Positions 33,731 through 41,875 of a stretch of DNA of 64,000 nt are shown here, one piece after another. This DNA is from Bacillus cytotoxicus (GTDB lineage Bacteria > Bacillota > Bacilli > Bacillales > Bacillaceae_G), in assembly GCF_023715645.1 (NCBI RefSeq), contig NZ_JAMBOP010000013.1, positions 54,603-118,602 on the forward strand, given 5' to 3'. The notes under the pieces were generated by a model that did not search any database, was not told the origin of the DNA, and was given only the letters and a program-made list of their open reading frames with translations. Each line of letters starts with the position of its first letter. Position 1 is the stretch's first letter. Position numbers and translations under genes: made by a program.

Positions 33731-34069
33731 CTCCCATCGCACTCCCCTTAAATGACCCCTTATCATTTGTAAAAATAGTAAATTTTACATATTAATCATA
33801 TAATATATGTCAAATACATGTCAATTAATTAACATAAAAAAATATATAAAAAGTATAAAAATATAATATTGATACACCATTTTGATTTTTCGTCATATAA
33901 GTCGCTGCTATGCAGAAAAAAGCATAACCTGCACTCTCGCTTTCTCTCTGTGTTTTAAACCATTGCACGTGGCAAAAATAGGCCCTGACCGCTTCTACGC
34001 ATGGCCAGACGCTCTCGCCAACCTAAAAAAGAGGTTTTTTAAATCATCTTTTAATTTATATGAAAAAAA
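33731..34069. other. mogR upstream region
   Basis: Very AT-rich leader (33775-33880) with no clear promoter that I can choose, then a bcr-like copy. No gene is seen. Confidence 0.4.
33888..34045 (-). repeat. bcr-like repeat, copy 9
   Basis: Starts CGTCATATAAGTCGCTGC, contains CACGTGGC, CCCTGACCGCTTCTACGCATGGCC and GCTCTCGCCAACC. Confidence 0.8.
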
Positions 34070-34262
34070 GCAACTACTCAGCTATACATTTCATTTAGAA
34101 GTTTGGTAAGGAGTATAATTCCAGCCATGAAGATAAAAATGTGCCTACACCTCGCTGCCTTTCTTTGTTTTAAAACTTTACACGAGGCAGAAACAGGCCC
34201 TGACCGCTTCTAGCATGGCCAGTTGCTCTCGCCAACCTAAAAAAAGAGGTTTTTTAAGTCTT
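34070..34262 (-). repeat. Chimeric repeat: MITE left end with bcr-like right part
   Basis: Begins GCAACTACTCAG (one base from the MITE tip), has the TTTGGTAAGGAGTATAATTCC segment, then a bcr-like core ending GAGGTTTTTTAAG, with no right MITE repeat. It is the mirror image of the chimera at 29990-30246. Confidence 0.7.
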
Positions 34263-34379
34263 TTTTCTATATAAATAGAAAAAAGAAGATAATTCTCTAT
34301 ATAATAGATCATTACCTTCTTTTTTCATTAGGATGTGTGTATTGTTTAAAATATATTTATTTATAAAACGTAACTACTC

Positions 34380-34649
34380 AGTCATACATTTCTTTTAGAA
34401 ATTTGGTAAGGAGTATGATTCCAGCGAAAATACGCCCCTTATTACCTATAGAAAGTTATTTTCATGTTTCATCATCTAGATTGCTGCTGTGAAGATACAA
34501 ATAGATCTACACCTTGCTACCTTCCTTTGTTTTAAAACTTGGCATGTGGCAGGAATAGGCCCTGACCGCTCCAACACGTGGCCAGATGCTCTCGCCAACC
34601 TAAAAGAAAAGTGGTTTTTAGGCCGGTTTCTCAGTGACTGAGTAGTTAC
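34380..34649 (-). mobile_element. MITE inserted at the cheV stop codon, copy F
   Basis: A 270-bp element with both inverted repeats (GTAACTACTCAGTCA; TGACTGAGTAGTTAC) and a perfect 8-bp duplication TATAAAAC at 34372-34379 and 34650-34657. It is a long variant with the extra AAGGAGTATGATTCCAGC hairpin segment. Its terminal G is the last base of the present cheV stop codon. Confidence 0.88.
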
Positions 34650-35557
34650 TATAAAACAAGCTTATCTACAAGTCCGATTAACTCTTGAATGTCCGGCTTA
34701 CTTACTTGTGCATTAGCTCCAACAGATTCGCCTTTATGATACAATTCATTTGTAATTAAAGAAGAGAAAATAACAACTGGTAATCGGTTCATTATCTTGT
34801 GCTCTTTAATCACTTTCGTTAAATGGTGTCCATCCATTTTTGGCATTTCGATATCTGTAATAAGCAAATGAATATGTTGGAACATATTCTCAGCTTGTTC
34901 TTCTGCCAGTTTTTCAATTTGTGCTAATGCTTCTGCACCGTTACTGAAGAAGTTAATTTTTCTATATCCAGCTGTTGTTAATGTTTCTTCTAATATTTGG
35001 CGAAGCATCGCAGAATCTTCTGCAATATAAATACTTTTCTCAGCACGATCTGTTTTTTCTACTAGTCCAGTTAGTTTTTGTGTTTCATAACCAACATTGC
35101 TAATTTCACATACGATTTTTTCATAATCTAATAATAAAATAATTTTCTCATCAAGCTTAACAATTCCCGATGTTGTTTCTTCTAGTCCCATCGATAAAGA
35201 AGTTGGTTCATCAATCTGTTCCCATGAAATACGTTGGATACGATGCACTTCATCTACACGGAAAATCACTTTCATTTGATTCAATTCTGAAATGATAAAC
35301 TTTGTTTGGTCTAGTGGTTTATTGGATTTTAAGTTCAAAGCTTGTGCTAAGTTAATAATAGGTAAAATTTCACCGCGTACTTGTACAACACCTTCAACTG
35401 CTGTATTTGCTTCTGGAACTGGTGTTACTGGAAACGGATTAATAATTTCACGTACTTTCATAACATTTATACTAAATAAATTTTCACCAATTGTATATGT
35501 TACGATTTCTAACTCATTTGTTCCACTTTCTAGTAAAATACTTTGCGCTTGTGACAT
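34649..35557 (-). CDS. cheV: Chemotaxis coupling protein CheV
   Basis: 302 residues: a CheW-like domain (about 10-160: EIVTYTIGENLFSINVMKVREI, GVVQVRGEILPIINLAQAL) and a receiver domain (about 172-300) with phospho-acceptor in LLITDIEMPKMDG and the lysine in AQVSKPD. It couples receptors to CheA and takes part in adaptation. The stop TAG is made by the MITE insertion; without it the stop would be TAA at the same codon, so the protein is unchanged. No CheW gene is seen nearby. Confidence 0.95.
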   Translation of the reverse strand: MSQAQSILLESGTNELEIVTYTIGENLFSINVMKVREIINPFPVTPVPEANTAVEGVVQVRGEILPIINLAQALNLKSNKPLDQTKFIISELNQMKVIFRVDEVHRIQRISWEQIDEPTSLSMGLEETTSGIVKLDEKIILLLDYEKIVCEISNVGYETQKLTGLVEKTDRAEKSIYIAEDSAMLRQILEETLTTAGYRKINFFSNGAEALAQIEKLAEEQAENMFQHIHLLITDIEMPKMDGHHLTKVIKEHKIMNRLPVVIFSSLITNELYHKGESVGANAQVSKPDIQELIGLVDKLVL

Positions 35558-35602
35558 AGACGGGTAATTCTCCTCTCTATTTATATATATTATATATATA
35601 CC

Positions 35603-36088
35603 TTACTCATTTGTAAGTGAAACGATCGTATCAAGCAATATTCCTTGTGCCTCTGATATTTCTGCCGTTGAAGCTTCCCACCTTTGCGTAATTTCTTTCT
35701 CAACTTGTACGCGTAAGGAATCATCCATTTCCTTTAAGAGAAAAATTTTCGTTTCTTCATCAACATCAAGTAATGCAAGTCCATATATTTCCGGATCTCG
35801 CATCGTTTGAAATAATTTCTTCATAATAACGGGTGCAACATGTTTCACTTTTTCAATATGAATCGCTTTATCAGAGAACAAGAGTTCATATTGAATAAAC
35901 GTGACATTTTGTTTTACAACTTGGAAATAACAGTTGTTTTTTTTGTCATTGACAAAATAACCATTTGGATCCGCTATTACACTCTCTACCTTACGAATTA
36001 AATCAGGTAAACTATTTGCTACCATAATCGTCCGTTGCTCAATTTCACTTGGTGAAATGAACGTTACACGGTATTTATTTTGCGCCAT
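35603..36088 (-). CDS. Flagellar-cluster protein of unknown function
   Basis: 161 residues from the ATG at 36088, chosen because AAGGGAGG is 8 bases upstream. Not recognised with certainty. The middle (LFQTMRDPEIYGLALLDVDEETKIFLLKEM) is like the FliG repeats where motor-switch helices alternate (xxDPExxALxLxxxxxxxxxxLLxxM), so a distant FliG-like or switch-associated role is a guess. No signal peptide or membrane segment. Lies 45 bases upstream of cheV in the same direction. Confidence 0.65.
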   Translation of the reverse strand: MAQNKYRVTFISPSEIEQRTIMVANSLPDLIRKVESVIADPNGYFVNDKKNNCYFQVVKQNVTFIQYELLFSDKAIHIEKVKHVAPVIMKKLFQTMRDPEIYGLALLDVDEETKIFLLKEMDDSLRVQVEKEITQRWEASTAEISEAQGILLDTIVSLTNE

Positions 36089-36126
36089 ATTCATTTCCTC
36101 CCTTATTGGCATTTACTATAATTTTC

Positions 36127-36264
36127 CGACATATAAGCCACTGCTATGCAACTCGCTTTCTCTCTTTGTTTTAAATCGTTGCACGTGGCAGAAAAGGGCC
36201 CTGACCGCTTCTATGCACGGCCAGATGCTCTCGCCTAACTAAAAAGAAATAGGTTTTTATGTCG
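36127..36264 (-). repeat. bcr-like repeat, copy 10 (ends visible)
   Basis: 138 bp starting CGACATATAAGCC and ending TTTTTATGTCG, so short inverted ends CGACATA / TATGTCG define the free element. It lies between two unknown genes of the flagellar cluster. Confidence 0.8.
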
Positions 36265-36313
36265 TTTTTTAACTTGTATATATAACAGCCTCACATGTTA
36301 CAAAAACTTCATT

Positions 36314-36649
36314 TTACGAAACTGCAAGTAATTCCAGATTATTAAACCAAAATGCTAACTGCTGATCTATTATACCTGGCAAACCAATAAAGAATGAACG
36401 ACAATGAATAACATCCGCAAACGCTTGATACTTCCATTTGTTACCGCTATAAATCCCAATAAAATAAAATTCATGAACACGGCCGATTACTGCTTGCTTC
36501 TCTCCAAATGTGTAAGGAGGTACCTGTTTAATAGCAAATTGGTTTGGTAAATATTTACCTTCTTGCTGTTCAATATTTAAAATTTGCTGTGCAAGCTCTC
36601 GTTTATCTTGAAAAAACGGCAACTGCAAAATTCGTTCTTCTCTTGTCAT
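36314..36649 (-). CDS. Flagellar-cluster hypothetical protein
   Basis: 111 residues from an ATG at 36649 with TGAGG upstream; a GTG eight codons earlier falls in the hairpin at 36673. Not recognised. Soluble and rich in aromatic residues (GRVHEFYFIGIYSGNKWKYQAF, RSFFIGLPGIIDQQLAFWFNN). Position between flgE and cheV suggests a motility role, but repeats separate it from both. Confidence 0.6.
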   Translation of the reverse strand: MTREERILQLPFFQDKRELAQQILNIEQQEGKYLPNQFAIKQVPPYTFGEKQAVIGRVHEFYFIGIYSGNKWKYQAFADVIHCRSFFIGLPGIIDQQLAFWFNNLELLAVS

Positions 36650-36672
36650 ATTTGTATAAACCTCACTATTCA

Positions 36673-36707
36673 CGAATAAAAGATATAGAATCTATATCTT
36701 TTATTCG
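36673..36707. other. Perfect 16-bp stem-loop upstream of the 36314 gene
   Basis: Arms CGAATAAAAGATATAG and CTATATCTTTTATTCG with a 3-base loop AAT. AT-rich and without a T run, so not a typical terminator; it could be an operator or an mRNA 5' stabiliser. Confidence 0.6.
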
Positions 36708-36749
36708 GTATTAACAGGCAGTAAGACCTCCACCATGCAAAGAAAAAAC

Positions 36750-36978
36750 GTAACTACTCAGTCATAGATTTCATTGGAAAGTTATTTTCATGTAACAGCA
36801 TCTAGATTGCTGTTACGACAATAAAAATGGCAATGCGCCTCGCTACCTTTTTTTGTTTTAAAACGCCAGGTGTGGCAGGAAAAGGCCCTGACCGCTCCAA
36901 CACGCGGCCAGTTGCTCTCTCCAACCTAAAAAGAAAGTGGTTTTCTTCCTTTTTTTCATAGAGGGACTGAGTAGTTAC
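36750..36978 (-). mobile_element. MITE, copy G
   Basis: A 229-bp element with GTAACTACTCAGTCA at the left and GGACTGAGTAGTTAC at the right. The flanks GAAAAAAC and GAAAATAC differ in one base of 8, consistent with an aged duplication. It contains a bcr-like core, and its hairpin ACAGCATCTAGATTGCTGT is well kept. Lies downstream of flgE. Confidence 0.82.
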
Positions 36979-37018
36979 GAAAATACATAGGCGAAGGATA
37001 ACTGTTCAATTGGTTCAA

Positions 37019-37055
37019 CCTCTATCAGTTAGGACGAAGGTCCCACTGATAGAGG
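37019..37055 (-). other. Stem-loop after flgE
   Basis: Stem CCTCTATCAGT / ACTGATAGAGG (11 bp), without a T run. It resembles the hairpin of the nested repeat at 30468-30590, so it is probably a repeat remnant that may stabilise the flgE 3' end. Confidence 0.5.
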
Positions 37056-37065
37056 CTCAGCTTTC

Positions 37066-38349
37066 TTAGCGAATTAAGTTTACAACTTCATTTAACACAT
37101 CGTCTGCTACTTTAATTACTTTTGTATTTCCAGTGAATCCTTTTTGATACACCATTAAATCAACAAATTCTACTGCTAAATCAACGTTTGATCCTTCTTG
37201 TGCTTGTCCGCGCACTGTACCAGCACCATTTTGTTTAGAAACACCTAAAGCAGGGTTACCAGCAGATGGTGTCGATACATAGTTTCCATTCCCTATTTTC
37301 ATAAGTCCTTGTTCGTTCGCGAATGTCGCTACTGCAAGTTGTCCTGCTGCTCTGCTACTTCCATCTTTATAAGTCAGCATGATATAACCACCATCAGAAA
37401 TTTTGCAATCTTCCACTATTGTCGCAGGACGACCTGTAACCTCTTTCTCCTTTATTGTTTTTTCAGTTGGATAATTTGTTGCACCACTTAAGTCTAATTC
37501 TACTCCAGCACCAAATGGAATTGTCACTTTTCCGCCTTGCGTAATTTTATTCGTAACTGGATCACGAACTACCGCTGTATCTGTTTGAATTAGTTCTCCA
37601 AGATTATTAAACTTCAGATCTTTATTATTAACTAGGTTAGTAAAAGTTTTCTCATTTTTCGCATCGTTTCGAACTGATACGCTATACTTATATTCTCCAT
37701 CTACTGGCTTTCCTTGGGCGTCTGTAACTTGTTTCAAATCTACGCTCATTGTAAATTTATTTCCTTCTTCATCATACACTTCAAATTGATGTTGAATTTC
37801 TCCGATATTTCTTGGAATGTTTCCTGTGAGGCTTGCGTGATCAGTACGTGATCCAGGAATTGCACTATCCTTTGGAATTTTAATTGGCTGCGGTGCACTA
37901 GAAAAATCAATTTCCTGTTTTCCAGGCTTCGTCGGATACGCAAGTACATATTGTCCTTCAGAATTTACAACATAATTTTCATTAGATACATTAAATGTAC
38001 CTTTACGTGTATACTGTACACTTCCACCTTTTGAATCACCAACAACAAAGAATCCATTCCCTTCAATTGCTGCTTCTGTTTTTCCATTTGTCATATTAAT
38101 AGGGCCTGTTGCATAATCTGTTGTTATTCCGCTTAGTTTCACACCATTACCAATACTTTTTGGATTCGTGCCAGCATAATTTTCATCGCCTCTTGCACCC
38201 ATTGTATTGTTATATAATAAATCATCAAACACTGCTTTTTGTTTTTTGTACCCTACTGTTTGGCTGTTAGCGATGTTATTTGATGTGATACTTAATGCGT
38301 TTTGCATTGCGTTCATACCTGTAATACTTGTATATAATGCTTTAATCAT
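37066..38349 (-). CDS. flgE: Flagellar hook protein FlgE
   Basis: 427 residues with N-terminal MIKALYTSITGMNAMQNALS and NNIANSQTVGYKKQK, a hook core (TRKGTFNVSNENYVVNSEGQ), and C-terminal GSNVDLAVEFVDLMVYQKGF. This is the hook subunit, longer than the FlgG-type rod protein. AAGGAG lies before the ATG; flgD is 44 bases upstream. Confidence 0.94.
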   Translation of the reverse strand: MIKALYTSITGMNAMQNALSITSNNIANSQTVGYKKQKAVFDDLLYNNTMGARGDENYAGTNPKSIGNGVKLSGITTDYATGPINMTNGKTEAAIEGNGFFVVGDSKGGSVQYTRKGTFNVSNENYVVNSEGQYVLAYPTKPGKQEIDFSSAPQPIKIPKDSAIPGSRTDHASLTGNIPRNIGEIQHQFEVYDEEGNKFTMSVDLKQVTDAQGKPVDGEYKYSVSVRNDAKNEKTFTNLVNNKDLKFNNLGELIQTDTAVVRDPVTNKITQGGKVTIPFGAGVELDLSGATNYPTEKTIKEKEVTGRPATIVEDCKISDGGYIMLTYKDGSSRAAGQLAVATFANEQGLMKIGNGNYVSTPSAGNPALGVSKQNGAGTVRGQAQEGSNVDLAVEFVDLMVYQKGFTGNTKVIKVADDVLNEVVNLIR

Positions 38350-38393
38350 ATTCTTTGTACACTCCTTAAAATTTTGTTTAATGTTTGTATTGC

Positions 38394-38882
38394 TTATTTT
38401 GTTGTTGCTGATGGCATTATTTCTTTATCAGACGCATCTACAACGAAACGAAGTGATACAATTTGATCACCTATTACAAGCTGTACATCATTGTTTGCTC
38501 CAAGGCGAATCGTATCGACTTTCCCTACTACTTCCTTCCCTTCGCCGTTTACACCTTTTACGTATTTACCAAGAAACTTCATGCCACCATCTAGTGCTGT
38601 TGTATACATCGTGTCTTTCAATGAATCAACAGCTTTTGTCATATTTTGCACTTGTTCCATAAGTGACAATTGTGACATTTGATTCATCATTTGATTCGTA
38701 TCCATAGCATTCATTGGATCTTGATGTTGAAAACTCGCTAAAAAGAGTTTTAGAAAATCATCTTTGCCCATAATACCAGGTGTTTTTTGTTGCGTAGTTG
38801 TAACATTATTATTTTGTACTTGCTTCGTTTGCCCTACTGGGATATGGTTTGTACTTGTTGTATTGAGTCCAACCGTTGGCAC
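38394..38882 (-). CDS. flgD: Flagellar hook capping protein FlgD
   Basis: 162 residues: GKDDFLKLFLASFQHQDPMN and NQMMNQMSQLSLMEQVQNM are the FlgD signature (about 35-85), followed by a short beta domain. It caps the growing hook. Starts at GTG, with GGAGG overlapping the fliK stop, so the two are coupled. Confidence 0.94.
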   Translation of the reverse strand: MPTVGLNTTSTNHIPVGQTKQVQNNNVTTTQQKTPGIMGKDDFLKLFLASFQHQDPMNAMDTNQMMNQMSQLSLMEQVQNMTKAVDSLKDTMYTTALDGGMKFLGKYVKGVNGEGKEVVGKVDTIRLGANNDVQLVIGDQIVSLRFVVDASDKEIMPSATTK

Positions 38883-38885
38883 TTT

Positions 38886-40037
38886 TTATTCCTCCAATAA
38901 TCCAGCAAAGTCTTGCTCTGCCTTCTGTTCTTTCTTGACAACTACTTGTTTTTGCTTATATTGTTGTCCTTTTTCCTGCTGCTCACGTTTTTGATCTTTA
39001 TCTGTATAGCTTAGTTCAATTTGAATATCTTTTTCTTTTAATTTATTTTTCAATTCCTCAAAAATAATTTCAACTTTCTTCTTCGCATCGTGTTTGTCCA
39101 TTTCAATATGAACTTGAATTTGATCGCCTTGCTTTTTCATATACACAGTTAATGCGCCAAGCTTTTCAGGATTTAATTGAAAAAGAACGCGTTCTTGTTT
39201 TACGACAAACTTTTGCAACTCTTCAACATGTGCTTCCATCTTCTTCCCTAAATCAGGAAGTGCTACTTTTTGCGCTGGCATATCTTGCTTTACAACTGAA
39301 TCATTTCCTACAAGAAGTGGTTTCGCATTGGTTTCGCCTGTTGGAAGTTGAACATCCGTATCTTCAACTGTTGGAGCTTTTTTCAGCTCATCTTTGTTAG
39401 TGGATTGTTCTATTTCATGTTTGCTTATTGTTGCAATTGGTTCTTGCTCTTTTTTCATTAAATCACACGTTTCACTTTGTATGATCTTTGCAAATTCAGT
39501 CATATTTTCTGGCGTTGTTAATTTTTCTAACGCCATCCCTATTGTGTCTTCCAAACATATTGCATTTTGAATATTATTCTCTTTCAAAAATCCCATAAGC
39601 GATTGAAACTCTGTTGCTGGAAGCTCGTTTAATTTTATATTTCCATACGTCTCATATATATTTTGCATTTTTTGTATGTATTGATATAACGATTCTGGCT
39701 GCGCACGTAGTTGCTCAATTCCTAGCATCTGTTCTGAAATGGCTAGCAGTAACTCTTCTATCGGCTTTTTTTCTTCTTTCTCTTCTTTTGAAACGAGCGA
39801 TTCCTTTTTTACAAACTTACTCTTTTCAACTTCATAACTCTTTTCTGTCATTTCTTTTGGCGGTTCGCTTTTTTCTATAGTTGATGGTTTTGGCTTCTTC
39901 ACCGACTTCTCGTTCATTTTCTCTGAAAATGAAGTCTGTTCTTCTTTCGGTTGCACTTCAAATGGTTTTTCTTTTCGCTGTGACACATTCAATTGCACTG
40001 GTAAGATAGATTCAATCATTTCTTTCACATCACCCAT
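38886..40037 (-). CDS. fliK: Flagellar hook-length control protein FliK
   Basis: 383 residues: a long charged, low-complexity N-terminal part (lysine/glutamate/serine rich to about 110) used as the molecular ruler, and a C-terminal domain (about 280-345) with FQLNPEKLGALTVYMKKQGD, the FliK switch motif. The stop overlaps the flgD ribosome binding site and the start overlaps the FliJ-like gene by 8 bases. Confidence 0.9.
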   Translation of the reverse strand: MGDVKEMIESILPVQLNVSQRKEKPFEVQPKEEQTSFSEKMNEKSVKKPKPSTIEKSEPPKEMTEKSYEVEKSKFVKKESLVSKEEKEEKKPIEELLLAISEQMLGIEQLRAQPESLYQYIQKMQNIYETYGNIKLNELPATEFQSLMGFLKENNIQNAICLEDTIGMALEKLTTPENMTEFAKIIQSETCDLMKKEQEPIATISKHEIEQSTNKDELKKAPTVEDTDVQLPTGETNAKPLLVGNDSVVKQDMPAQKVALPDLGKKMEAHVEELQKFVVKQERVLFQLNPEKLGALTVYMKKQGDQIQVHIEMDKHDAKKKVEIIFEELKNKLKEKDIQIELSYTDKDQKREQQEKGQQYKQKQVVVKKEQKAEQDFAGLLEE

Positions 40038-40440
40038 TCATACACATTCTTAAGTCGAGCAACATTTTTTCTTCACGTTTTCCTTGTTCCTTTGCAAGTT
40101 TCTGGCAATCTTGCTGGAACATTTCATCAATCACGCGTTCTTTCTCTTGAATTCGCTCTAGCAGAAGTTTATTTTTCAAAATAAACTCTTCAATTTTTTC
40201 TATTTTCCTATTCCATTCCTCTATTCTTTCAGGTGAAAACGTATGAGAGGACAACATGCCAATATGAATACTTTCATTGACTTGCATCACTTTACTACGT
40301 GATTGAAAAACATTCAAATCATGTGCTTTTTTTGCTTCTATCTTTCGTTTTTCCGTTGTTAATTCATACACTTCTTTTAAGACATGTTCTTTTTCTTGAT
40401 TCATTTGTATTTTTATCGTTTCATACTGTTTTGTTTTCAC
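40030..40440 (-). CDS. FliJ-like coiled-coil protein
   Basis: 136 residues, almost wholly helical and charged, with a long coiled coil (RIEEWNRKIEKIEEFILKNKLLLERIQEKERV, in part). Its place between fliI and fliK and its size fit FliJ, which links the ATPase to the export gate. FliJ proteins vary greatly, so synteny is the main evidence. Starts at GTG with only a weak site. Confidence 0.75.
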   Translation of the reverse strand: MKTKQYETIKIQMNQEKEHVLKEVYELTTEKRKIEAKKAHDLNVFQSRSKVMQVNESIHIGMLSSHTFSPERIEEWNRKIEKIEEFILKNKLLLERIQEKERVIDEMFQQDCQKLAKEQGKREEKMLLDLRMCMNG

Positions 40441-40492
40441 CTGCTTTTTAAACCCCTTTCTATTATACCTTTACTTATTCTTATTATATAGG

Positions 40493-40505
40493 TTTTTTAG
40501 AAAAA
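40493..40505. promoter_or_regulatory. Candidate MogR box before the fliJ-like gene
   Basis: TTTTTTAGAAAAA fits the MogR consensus TTTTWWTWWAAAA (either strand) in 12 of 13 positions. It lies 53 bases upstream of the FliJ-like start, between the fliI terminator and TATAAT-like sequences at about 40465. Confidence 0.35.
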
Positions 40506-40546
40506 AATCCGCTAAATATCCTAGAATCTTAATATATTTATTAAAT

Positions 40547-40572
40547 AAAAAGACCTCAAAATTGAGGTCTTT
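40547..40572 (-). terminator. Terminator after fliI
   Basis: Perfect stem AAAGACCTCAA / TTGAGGTCTTT with a two-base loop and a T run on the minus strand. It begins at the fliI stop codon and so separates flgB-fliI from fliJ-flgE. Confidence 0.88.
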
Positions 40573-41875
40573 ACATAACACCATCCATTTGCTGAATTAC
40601 ATCGGCAAAACGATAGCTTTCCGTTCGACCTTGCTTTAAAAATGTATGAATATCATCTACTTTATTTTTACATGCAAAAATATATGCATTTTCTTCATTT
40701 TCTTGAATTGTACCGAGTTTAAAGTACAATTCATTTTCTTGATAAATTGATAGCGTCTTCCGTATTTCATTCGCAAGCTTCCACTGCTCCGGTGCTACAA
40801 CCTCTTCCATAATTCGACTTACAGAATCTAATACAGAAATAGCTGGATAATGATTTAATGTAGCTAAATCACGCTTCAATACAATGTGTCCATCTAAAAT
40901 ACCACGTGCTAAATCTGGTACTGGACCATTTAAATCGTCACCATCAACAAGAACCGTATAAATACCTGTAATCGAACCTATTTTCGTTTTTCCAGAACGC
41001 TCAAGTAATTTCTTCATATAACTTTCCATTAACAATGTTTTCCCACCAATCGGCAGCTCTTTCACTGCAATATCCACGCTTCTTCTGGCATCAGCAAAGC
41101 GGGTAACAGAATCCATCATGAGCAGAACGTTCTTACCTTGATCGCGAAAATATTCTGCGATTGAAGTTGCTAATTTTGCAGCACGAAGCTGCATAAGGTG
41201 ACTTTCATCAGACGTTGCTACAACAACGACGCTTTTTTTCATTCCTTCTTCGCCTAACTCTTTGCGAATAAAATCCTTTACTTCACGTCCTCGTTCACCA
41301 ACTAAACTAATCACATTAATATCTGCACTTGCATTTTTGGCAATCATCCCAAGCAATGTTGATTTCCCAACACCCGAGCCTGCAAAAATACCAATCTTTT
41401 GACCAACACCAATCGTTAACATGCCATCAATTGATTTAATACCTGTCTCAAACACTTCTGTAATTTCTTCACGATCAAACGCATGAATCGGAGGTGCATC
41501 AAGCCTCATTTTTTGCAGCGGTATAGTTGCTTCTGGTTCGTTTAAGATCTCGCCATTTGCATTTAACACTTTCCCAAGCAAATGCTCACCACGCGGCACA
41601 GTCACATCTTCGCTAATAAGTGTAACAGCGTCCCCATAACAAACCTTTTCAGTTTGTTCAAATGGAAGAAGCATATTATTCTCTTTTTCAATCGCAATTA
41701 CTTCGCATAAGACATGATGCTCTCCAACAAGACAGACATCACCGATTTTTGCTTTCGGTCCTTTCGAAACAAAAAATTGCTCTTGTACACTATGTACTTT
41801 CCCTCTTTTAATATAAAACGGGGCTTCAATAAACGCATTCCACTTTTCATGTTCTTTTACAAGCCGCTCTTTCAT
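40571..41875 (-). CDS. fliI: Flagellum-specific export ATPase FliI
   Basis: 434 residues with Walker A IFAGSGVGKSTLLG, Walker B NVLLMMDSVTRFADA and SLVGERGREVKDF, as in F1-type ATPase beta subunits. A hexamer at the export gate base, regulated by FliH. Its start overlaps the fliH stop by 4 bases. Confidence 0.96.
   Translation of the reverse strand: MKERLVKEHEKWNAFIEAPFYIKRGKVHSVQEQFFVSKGPKAKIGDVCLVGEHHVLCEVIAIEKENNMLLPFEQTEKVCYGDAVTLISEDVTVPRGEHLLGKVLNANGEILNEPEATIPLQKMRLDAPPIHAFDREEITEVFETGIKSIDGMLTIGVGQKIGIFAGSGVGKSTLLGMIAKNASADINVISLVGERGREVKDFIRKELGEEGMKKSVVVVATSDESHLMQLRAAKLATSIAEYFRDQGKNVLLMMDSVTRFADARRSVDIAVKELPIGGKTLLMESYMKKLLERSGKTKIGSITGIYTVLVDGDDLNGPVPDLARGILDGHIVLKRDLATLNHYPAISVLDSVSRIMEEVVAPEQWKLANEIRKTLSIYQENELYFKLGTIQENEENAYIFACKNKVDDIHTFLKQGRTESYRFADVIQQMDGVM

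Noticed and set aside
37746-37949. Minus-strand ORF inside flgE
   Set aside because: It is a frame shadow of flgE; the flgE frame is complete and conserved.
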